Origin: Aphanomyces cochlioides
Lineage: Eukaryota; Oomycota; Saprolegniomycetes; Saprolegniales; Verrucalvaceae
DNA: 64,000 bases
NCBI GenBank assembly: GCA_019828595.1
Contig: JAHQRK010000041.1
Location: 1-64,000 of the forward strand
Reading direction: 5' to 3'
A program made the translations under genes and the position numbers. This document shows, piece by piece, positions 1 through 7,130 of this stretch. How positions within the stretch are numbered: the first letter of the stretch is position 1; every line of letters begins with the position of its first letter. The notes under the pieces were generated by a model, which worked only from the letters and a program-made list of their open reading frames with translations, was not told the origin of the DNA and did no database searches.

Positions 1-338
1 CAAACCCCCAAACCCCCAAACCCCCAAACCCCCAAACCCCCAAACCCCCAAACCCCCAAACCCCCAAACCCCCAAACCCCCAAACCCCCAAACCCCCAAA
101 CCCCCAAACCCCCAAACCCCCAAACCCCCAAACCCCCAAACCCCCAAACCCCCAAACCCCCAAACCCCCAAACCCCCAAACCCCCAAACCCCCAAACCCC
201 CAAACCCCCAAACCCCCAAACCCCCAAACCCCCAAACCCCCAAACCCCCAAACCCCCAAACCCCCAAACCCCCAAACCCCCAAACCCCCAAACCCCCAAA
301 CCCCTAAACCCCTAAACCCCAAACCCCTAAACCCCAAA
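1..338. repeat. Telomeric repeat tract (CCCCCAAA)n, chromosome end
   Basis: Positions 1-300 are an uninterrupted 8-bp tandem repeat, CCCCCAAA on this strand, equal to TTTGGGGG on the strand whose 3' end would be the chromosome terminus. From 301 to about 338 the units degenerate to CCCCTAAA and CCCCAAA, as is usual at the inner edge of a telomere where old repeats are no longer copied from the telomerase RNA. C-rich strand at the left edge is the polarity expected for a left chromosome end. The unit is not the TTTAGGG or TTAGGG type; a base-calling artefact is possible but the regularity argues against it. Confidence 0.9.
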
Positions 339-427
339 CTTCCATGGAACTTCCTCCCCAAGGAACTTCCCCCATGGAAATCCCCCCAGGGGCCCCCGAA
401 AATCCCCCCGGGGCCCCCAAATCCCCC

Positions 428-447
428 TTATCCGGATATCCGGATAA
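428..447. repeat. 20-bp perfect palindrome
   Basis: TTATCCGGATATCCGGATAA equals its own reverse complement. It lies about 90 bp inside the telomere tract. Its function is unknown; a protein-binding site or a cruciform-prone point is possible. Confidence 0.6.
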
Positions 448-591
448 AGCTGGCAAGCTTCTGAACTGACTAACTGATCCCCTCAGTCACTTCATGCTTG
501 CACAATCAGCGACATAACTCACACTGAAGAAGGCAAACGAAAGGACCAATGAAATTAGATTACGAGTGCCTACAACCAATTAAAACGAGCC

Positions 592-653
592 CTGGGAGGC
601 TCCGCCTCCCAGACCCTCCGGACGCCCTTCGGGCGTGACGCGCTAAAGCGCGT
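592..653. other. Cluster of three GC-rich hairpins
   Basis: Three perfect stems follow each other: 592-600 pairs with 604-612 (9 bp), 622-627 with 631-636 (6 bp), and 638-643 with 648-653 (6 bp, TAAA loop). They stand out from the surrounding spacers, which have no comparable structures. The role is unknown. Confidence 0.5.
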
Positions 654-750
654 GGTCGCTTCGCTCCGTAGTTGTAGCGTTAATTTTTAATTCACCCCTT
701 TGTGACAAAGCTCGCTTCGCTCGCGTGGTCCCGTCGCCACTCCCTGCTTA

Positions 751-766
751 CCCCCAAACCCCCAAA
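751..766. repeat. Interstitial telomeric repeat, two units
   Basis: Two exact CCCCCAAA units sit immediately outside the truncated end of the family B copy that starts at 769, in the same orientation as the terminal telomere. This is the signature of a broken end healed by telomere addition and later capped by further subtelomeric DNA. Confidence 0.7.
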
Positions 767-768
767 TC

Positions 769-1907
769 CCGACACTCGTCCTTCAAGTCCAGTTACAACT
801 GAAGAACACCAATTTACTCCTGATATGTCCATTTTGAACTCGAGCACCCGCGAATTTGACCCCTTGGGCAATGACAATGGATCTCCGCTACCATCCCTCA
901 TGGATCTATTGGACGATGTTTCTGTTCCAGCCAGGCCACAAACGAATGCGACAACGGCTGATGCCCCAACCAACCGCCCACGCACTCTGCGAATTCCAAC
1001 CGACGATGATGACATCGATGAAGTGTTGTTTATCGATGACCACCGCGAAGTGGCATCAATGCGAAATCGAATTTCAACTATTCAATACCAAGTCAACTGG
1101 AAGTTTCAACGCCCGGATGGACTCAACAAAGACTGGTTCGACGAAAAAGACCTCAGCGGGTGTCAAGAAGCCGTGGCGATGTACCAACGATGGCGACAAG
1201 CTGGAGCCCACTTCCTCACGAACACTGGTCTCGCCCCAACGCTTGCTGAATTTCGAGCGATGGATCCTCTATGGCTAGAAATTGGCAACAACAGTGACAA
1301 ATCTTGTCTTGCGGCTGCAATCCGAATCGTTGCTACCAATTTGAATGTCTCCAATTTTGAGCTCAGCGAAGAAGTCATTTCGGGTTTCAAAGAGGCCCAT
1401 GGAGTTCCTCAAGACGCGGGCATTCCCCCTTCCAAGATGCATGATTTTCTCAAGCTGGCATACACACATGGATTCCACTACAACGACGCCATATTCTCCC
1501 GTCAACTGCTCAAGCAATCGGTGGGTGATCCAATTCGTGATATCTGTAGAGCGATATTGGATGAGCCTGACGGAGAATTCTTGGTTGTTTCTGTCACTGA
1601 TTCAACATCCCATTGCTGGGTCCTCGCCAAGCGATACAAGCGCTGCATAGACCGAAGTCTATGTATGATCCAAGACAATGAAAATGTATACCCCCTGGGT
1701 CAGATGCCAAGAGTCAGTTTTATCCGACATATTCGCCGTGTTAGCTTACAAACACCGAAGAAATCGAAGTCCCAACGTCGAAGCGAATCAAGAAAACGAA
1801 AAGCCAAATTGATTTCCAATTCAGCCTAGCAGTTGGAAATGGGATGAGCCTTCGGGCAATATTAGTTTGTAGTTTACATTAACTACAAATAGACTCCCCA
1901 TTGACAT
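769..1907 (+). mobile_element. Family B retrotransposon, truncated copy B1
   Basis: Matches the full-length family B copy from within ORF3 to the 3' end. The 5' boundary is not a tRNA gene as in the other truncated copies but the two telomeric repeat units at 751-766, so the loss is better explained by chromosome breakage than by incomplete reverse transcription. The 3' end has the family B tail (GCC-TTCG-GGC hairpin, 9-bp stem, CTCCCCATTG) followed by the tRNA stub. Confidence 0.85.
771..1829 (+). pseudogene. ORF3 fragment (chromodomain-like / cysteine peptidase-like)
   Basis: Reads from residue 53 of the 404-residue family B ORF3 to its natural stop. It lacks the N-terminal 52 residues and the original ATG; the first in-frame ATG is at 823. 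The chromodomain-like segment and the candidate Cys, His and Asp of the peptidase-like domain are all present. It differs from the other copies by Asn instead of Asp at residue 171. Whether anything is made from it is unknown. Confidence 0.75.
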
Positions 1908-1921
1908 TGAGCTATAGAGGA
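1908..1921 (-). repeat. tRNA-Asn 5' stub (target-site copy) at 3' end of B1
   Basis: TGAGCTATAGAGGA is the reverse complement of the first 14 nt of the tRNA-Asn gene. The partner tRNA expected at the element's 5' end is gone, because B1 is cut at the telomere side. Confidence 0.9.
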
Positions 1922-2804
1922 TTCCATACTATCGTATACCCACCGTGCCACACATACACTCATACAATCCTTTCCACTGCAAACAACCACCACGGACACA
2001 GACATTATGCACATCGTAACCAAACACACGTCAATCAAAACAAACACTTTACACTCCAATCTCTCCACAAAAACACGATTCGACCAATGGACATCAAAAT
2101 TTCACATGGACATGATACCCGTCTAAAATACGCGAGCAGTTCCGATTTTGACTCTTCTTCGGATCGAAATCTTGTCCGAAACAAAGTTTCGTGCGGTACA
2201 TCGACTTATTGAGAGCATATCAGTCTCCTGCTCGCGCAAGGAATGGGAGGGTATATCCTCAATACTCCGCAGAACAAATTCATAGGTTTCCATGAAACAA
2301 AAATATACCTGGTAAACACATGTTCAATCAGAATATCAATCATATTTCCATTCGGCACAACATTAAATTCTTTTCACTAAACAACAGCAAAGCTACACCA
2401 ACTGTTTATCGTACTCAATCCATCAAGCAACATCGCTCAACTTGTTTCAAACAGTTCATATCATCTTGATTGGACTTGATTTTGTTTCACATTCTACAGA
2501 AATGGTGGTAGTGTTTTCGAGGCTTTCTGAATAGGATGTTTTTGACAGTCATGAAAGTGTATAATTCTTGTTCCATGTGCTGGTGTAGATTGTCGAAGTG
2601 AAGGTCTCGAGTTTATCAACAATGTTTTATCTGAGAGAAGCGTCGGTGTGCCTGGTGACGTAGTTTCTCTGTATAAATGTGTCGATATTCGGAGAAGCGA
2701 GTGGTGACTACGACGGTGACATGATGCACGGGTGTGATATGGATTGTCATTGTAGGTATTGTATGAGTGTATGTTTGAAACGGTGAGGGAAGTATAGTAT
2801 GGAA
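1922..2804 (+). repeat. Spacer S1, copy 1 (defines forward orientation)
   Basis: An 883-bp unit lying between the 5' ends of two divergent tRNA loci. Its outer about 52 bp are an imperfect inverted repeat: both ends begin TTCCATACTAT and share CACCGT and ACATACACTCATACAAT in the same order, so each end is the native 5' flank of a tRNA gene. The interior holds only short ORFs (for example 39 codons near the left end and 44 codons on the other strand near the right end) without recognisable features. I call it non-coding. Confidence 0.85.
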
Positions 2805-2818
2805 TCCTCTATAGCTCA
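2805..2818 (+). repeat. tRNA-Asn 5' stub at 3' end of A1
   Basis: TCCTCTATAGCTCA, the first 14 nt of tRNA-Asn, followed directly by the reverse complement of the family A 3' end. The matching copies are the stub at 10148 and the intact tRNA at 10599. Confidence 0.95.
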
Positions 2819-2975
2819 CTGCAATGGGGAGGTATATTAATAGACTTTCAATATCTACTAATACTAATATTGCCTACTAACGGCTCATCCCACTTCCAAA
2901 TGCTTCAGCAGATTTTCTACTTTGGGCTTTGGAGTACAGCGATTTTTGACTTGTTGAATAAATACTTGGGGCTTG

Positions 2976-5900
2976 TTAATTTGGGGCTGAAGGTTGGAGC
3001 GCGAGCAAAGTCGGGTACTTGGCTACCAGTGGGCGATAGACAGGTTGTCTATGCAAAGTATTGATTGCTGAAATTGCTTCCACTCGTTGAGGGCTGTCAA
3101 CTTCTTGGAGGCGAAGCCATCTGCGGATCGATGCATGCCATCGGATGAAGCTGACTTCTTGCCAAATTTCTGGCGGAGGCGGCTCCTTCGATTCGAACTT
3201 GGCGGCGTTGTGCGTTGTCCAAATATAGTGAAGGTTGGAAGCACACAGAAGAGCCCAGAGCACAAACAGTATGTCTTGAAGCTGGCTACCGCGTTCGTTG
3301 ACTTGAAAGCGGTCGATGTTGGTGATGGCAGTCCAATCGAAATTGACACCGAAGCATCGCCAAGCGGTCGCGTGAAAACGCCAAAGGGGATACACGCGAG
3401 AGCAGGTGTGGAAGGCGTGGTGTTGGTCCTCCGGTGCGTCGCAATTGGTATAGACACAGCAAATTACGTCTGGCTGCTGAGGTTGCAAGTAGAACAAGCG
3501 CGAGTTGACAGGCAGCATGTTGAACAACAGTCGAAACCAAACGTCGCCATGGAGGGGAGGCGGCCAACGGCATGTTTTGCGGATGAGTCGCACGTAGGTC
3601 GCAATATCTTGTTGCTCGACGCGGGACGATGTCGCCACTGGGTGCGGTTTTCCATCCGAAGGGGCGTGATGCGCCAAACGTGATACGAGTCGCTTGGGCC
3701 AACGCTCGAAGGATAGCAATTGATCTTTGAAAAGTGCCTTGAAAGGGTGACTTGTTGTATCGATATCGGTCAAAGCAGTTCCAGTTCGAACGCCAGACGT
3801 GCGGAGGACTTGGTCGAATATCTTGGTGAGGTGGCTATAAACTTGACCAGCACGTTCGGGTGCTGCAAATCCCATCGCGCCGTTCGCTTGTAACGTCACT
3901 TGTGCCGCACGGTTGTTGGATGACAGTCGATCAATAAACGCAGCTCTTGTAGGCCATGTCCCTTGCCGTGTCAAGAAGTCTTTGAGGCAGTGGAAACCGT
4001 TTTGAGACGCATGTCTACACCATCGACGACACAGAGCAGTCTTCACGACATTTGATGTAGCACCCGCAGGACCAACTTGCAGAGCGGGGTAGGATGTCAG
4101 CCACACGGGGAGGTTCAAAAGTTCTTCGAGGCTTGGTGGCGAAGCGGTTCGCTTGGCCATAGGTGTGGCGGCCCATTGATGCCAAATGTCGTGCCAAAGA
4201 GGATGCAGCTCCCACAAAAACAACCACTTGGAGCTGTGGTTGGGGAAGTACGTGAGAAAGTCGAACGGGTGGGTGTCGCGATACAGCTTGTTCATGACAC
4301 GGGAAAATTGTCTCTTGACAAGCAACTTCCATGGGGCAAATGTGTTGGGTGAATTGGGCTGCATCAAGAGTTGGAGCCGCAGCAGTCGCTGAGTCCGAAG
4401 CTTCGAAGCCACATGCGGAATACCGAGGCCGAGTTTTTGATCGAACTGCCACTTGCGGCAAATAGTTGAGCGATGATGGTCGGTGATTTGCGTCTTCCGA
4501 CCAAGGATGTACTTGTTGACCATTCTTTGCCAAACGGCAACCATCGTTGGAGGCACATACACTGCAGCCGTGACATGCCATAACAACGACAACAACATGG
4601 TCGATACGATGAGTTTGCGGCCTTGGATGGTTCGCGCACGACTTCCCCACGTTTGAAACGCAGCCAGAAACTTGTCGTTCAGTTGCTGGACTTGAAAATC
4701 GCGCGGCAGTCGGTGGCCAAAGAGAATACCAAGGTATTTCACTGGCTTCTCGCTCGGCAAGACGTTCAAGAGGCCACCATCGTCGATGTCTTCGATATCG
4801 AGATTGTTGTTGAGCGCCAAAGTCATGCACTTGGCAACGTTGAGACGAGCTCCAGACACAGAGCAAAAGTCTTCGACAATTGCCATTTGCTCGACCGCCG
4901 CTTGGAGGGATGACGAGAGTAGAGTCGTGTCGTCGGCAAAGTAGATGCTCGTCAGTGAGTCTCCATTTGGAAGGGGAATACCAAAATCAGGAGATCCGCG
5001 TAGCATTTCGCCGAGTGGCTCGAGGTAAAGTACGAAGAGCATGCACGATAGGGGGCAACCTTGCTTGACTCCGCGGGTAGGCCGTATGGTAGGGCCAAGA
5101 CCGTCGTTGAAAATGATCTGGACCAGAGGCGTATTGTAAAGCAACTGAACCCAAGACACAAATGTGGGACCGATGTTCATCTCCTTGAGTACGTCGGAGA
5201 GAAAGCCTTGGTCAACCATATCGTATGCCTTGGAAAAGTCGAGAAACGTCGCGTAGTAGTCGTGGTCTTCATTGGTACAGAAAGTCTGCAATGCTTGTAC
5301 CAGCATCACGTGGTCGTGCAAGCGACGGCCAGGGACAAAACCAGCTTGGCTTGGGTGAGCGAGGTATGGGGCAACTTGTGCAAGACGGTAGGCCAGCGCC
5401 CGCGATAGAATCTTGACTTCAACCGACATGAGAGTAATCGGCCGATAGTTGCCAGGGTCGCCTCTGTCTCCAGCCTTGAACAAGAGCGCCACTGCACTTC
5501 GGCGTTGTTGGAGCAGGAGGTGACCGTGATGGGTGAGTTGGTAGTTGAACACCTTGAGCAGGATTTGGGCGAATACGTCCGGGGAGACTTGAAAGAAAGC
5601 TGCAGGCCAGCCGTCTGAACCAGGAGACTTGTTCGGGTTCATAGACTTGAGCGCGCCGCACAGGTCTTCCGCCGTGAGAGGACTTTCCAGAGCGTCGCGC
5701 TGTTCTTGAGTGAGACGTCGAGTAATGGCTCGAATGATAGCTCGGCGACGGGCCCGATTCAACGGTGGTTGGTCTCTTGGAGTGACCATGATGTTTTTCC
5801 AATGAGACGTAAAACCAGCCTTGACTTCAGACGGGTCAGTCGACGTTGCACCGTTGATTGTCACGGACGAGAGCGGCACTTTGATCCCCTTGGGTCGACG

Positions 5901-7130
5901 AAAACAGTGACTGGTACCTCGCTCGTTGACGTTGGCGTGAAAGTCGAATTGCTGATCCAGGTTGAACTGTCGGTACTCGCTGCGGGCAGTGTCAAGGGCT
6001 TGACGGGCGGTATTAACAATGGATGTCTCAACGAGTCCCATGTCGAATGCTCGGCGGGAAGTAAGCCACTTCATCTTGAGGCTGTTGAGTGTGTACTTCA
6101 TCGAGTCAATGTACTGGCGATGACTGACTTGGAGACGCTTCTTCATTCTCTTCAACCAGCCGTACCACTTTGCGCCAAAGTTTTGAGTGTCGTCTGCGCG
6201 CATCTCGTCCAAAAGTTGATTGGCTTCGGCCTTGATCGCTGCGACTACTTGAGGGTTCTTTAAGAGCTCACGGGGGAGGCGCCAGTAACTTCGGTCGGGA
6301 GCTCGCTGCTCGCAGGAGAGGACCACTTTGTGTTCCATGTGGTCGCCTGCAAAGCTGCTTGGGGAATAGCTTGAACGTGCGTACGTTTGAGCGACGATAT
6401 CTTGGTCCACAAACAGGTAGTCGAGGCGGTTGCTTCGACCAGGGCCGCTGTAAACGCGCTCGTTGGGGTGGTGCATCCTCCACGCATCGATAACACCAAG
6501 TGCTGAAAGCCAGGCAATGCATTCCGCCTTACCAGCGTTGTGGTCTTGGCGAGGTCGAGTCGCGTCCAGATGCTCCTCCAGGGGTAAGTTGAAATCGCCT
6601 CCGACAAAGTGAATGCTGTCGTCTTCAAAGTCGCGAGGCAGATCGTCGAAAAACGGTGCTCGAGAGTGAGCGATAACCGGGGCATAGACGTTGTGAAAGT
6701 ACACAGGAACGCCGTCCCACTGAGTTCGAACAACCATGTATCTTCCAGGTCGGTCATGGGTGGTCAAGTGTTGCAGGTCGAGGAATCCAGGCATGGATCC
6801 ATGGAAATACGATGCCACACCGCAGCGCCGATTGTTGAGTGAGTCGACGCGATCAGTGCGGAGATCGTTGGTGAAGAGCTTGTATTTGCCAACGCCTACT
6901 TCGTTGTTGAGGTGGAGTTGGAAGGTTTCGAGATGTTTGATGTTATTGATTTTGGTTTCTTGAAAGAAAACGGCTTGGGTCGGAATTTGGAGTCGCCGCG
7001 CCACAAGATGTCCGTTGTCTTTCAGCCCATTGAGGTTGGCAGTGGTCAGTTCGAGTATGGGGAACTTGGTGAAGAGACCGGCCGCGACCACCTTAGCCAC
7101 GGAACGCGACAGACGTTGCGTTCGCAACAT
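2976..7130 (-). CDS. ORF2 of A1: APE endonuclease / reverse transcriptase
   Basis: A 1384-residue LINE ORF2 with the same domain order as the A4 copy: APE nuclease about 25-270, RT about 480-810 with catalytic FADD at 731-734, and a zf-RVT-like Cys/His cluster at 1224-1243. A1 is the only copy with Cys instead of Phe at residue 409, between the nuclease and the RT; it has Ile214 and Asp1235, as in A2. The start ATG lies 38 nt inside the end of ORF1, in the +1 frame. No disabling change is seen. Confidence 0.93.
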   Translation of the reverse strand: MLRTQRLSRSVAKVVAAGLFTKFPILELTTANLNGLKDNGHLVARRLQIPTQAVFFQETKINNIKHLETFQLHLNNEVGVGKYKLFTNDLRTDRVDSLNNRRCGVASYFHGSMPGFLDLQHLTTHDRPGRYMVVRTQWDGVPVYFHNVYAPVIAHSRAPFFDDLPRDFEDDSIHFVGGDFNLPLEEHLDATRPRQDHNAGKAECIAWLSALGVIDAWRMHHPNERVYSGPGRSNRLDYLFVDQDIVAQTYARSSYSPSSFAGDHMEHKVVLSCEQRAPDRSYWRLPRELLKNPQVVAAIKAEANQLLDEMRADDTQNFGAKWYGWLKRMKKRLQVSHRQYIDSMKYTLNSLKMKWLTSRRAFDMGLVETSIVNTARQALDTARSEYRQFNLDQQFDFHANVNERGTSHCFRRPKGIKVPLSSVTINGATSTDPSEVKAGFTSHWKNIMVTPRDQPPLNRARRRAIIRAITRRLTQEQRDALESPLTAEDLCGALKSMNPNKSPGSDGWPAAFFQVSPDVFAQILLKVFNYQLTHHGHLLLQQRRSAVALLFKAGDRGDPGNYRPITLMSVEVKILSRALAYRLAQVAPYLAHPSQAGFVPGRRLHDHVMLVQALQTFCTNEDHDYYATFLDFSKAYDMVDQGFLSDVLKEMNIGPTFVSWVQLLYNTPLVQIIFNDGLGPTIRPTRGVKQGCPLSCMLFVLYLEPLGEMLRGSPDFGIPLPNGDSLTSIYFADDTTLLSSSLQAAVEQMAIVEDFCSVSGARLNVAKCMTLALNNNLDIEDIDDGGLLNVLPSEKPVKYLGILFGHRLPRDFQVQQLNDKFLAAFQTWGSRARTIQGRKLIVSTMLLSLLWHVTAAVYVPPTMVAVWQRMVNKYILGRKTQITDHHRSTICRKWQFDQKLGLGIPHVASKLRTQRLLRLQLLMQPNSPNTFAPWKLLVKRQFSRVMNKLYRDTHPFDFLTYFPNHSSKWLFLWELHPLWHDIWHQWAATPMAKRTASPPSLEELLNLPVWLTSYPALQVGPAGATSNVVKTALCRRWCRHASQNGFHCLKDFLTRQGTWPTRAAFIDRLSSNNRAAQVTLQANGAMGFAAPERAGQVYSHLTKIFDQVLRTSGVRTGTALTDIDTTSHPFKALFKDQLLSFERWPKRLVSRLAHHAPSDGKPHPVATSSRVEQQDIATYVRLIRKTCRWPPPLHGDVWFRLLFNMLPVNSRLFYLQPQQPDVICCVYTNCDAPEDQHHAFHTCSRVYPLWRFHATAWRCFGVNFDWTAITNIDRFQVNERGSQLQDILFVLWALLCASNLHYIWTTHNAAKFESKEPPPPEIWQEVSFIRWHASIRRWLRLQEVDSPQRVEAISAINTLHRQPVYRPLVAKYPTLLALQPSAPN

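Larger units (their letters stand above)
339..750. other. Subtelomeric non-coding segment
   Basis: No gene is supported here. The first part (339-427) is C-rich with short repeated pieces such as TTCCATGGAA and CCCCCCAGGGG-like runs. A perfect palindrome (428-447) and a cluster of GC-rich hairpins (592-653) follow. An open frame entering from 702 continues into the retroelement fragment downstream, but it lacks an ATG before 823 and is an accident of the junction. Confidence 0.6.

Noticed and set aside
1..338. CRISPR-like or ordinary microsatellite repeat
   Set aside because: Perfect 8-bp units without spacers at the very end of the sequence, C-rich strand outward, with degenerate proximal units: a telomere.
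702..1829. A 375-codon open frame that could be taken as a subtelomeric gene
   Set aside because: It starts at GTG in the subtelomere and runs by chance into the truncated ORF3 at 771. The upstream 23 codons encode nothing coherent and cross the telomeric repeats.
1922..2804. Other small RNA genes (5S rRNA, U2, U6) in S1 or S2
   Set aside because: I looked for their conserved core sequences on both strands and saw none.
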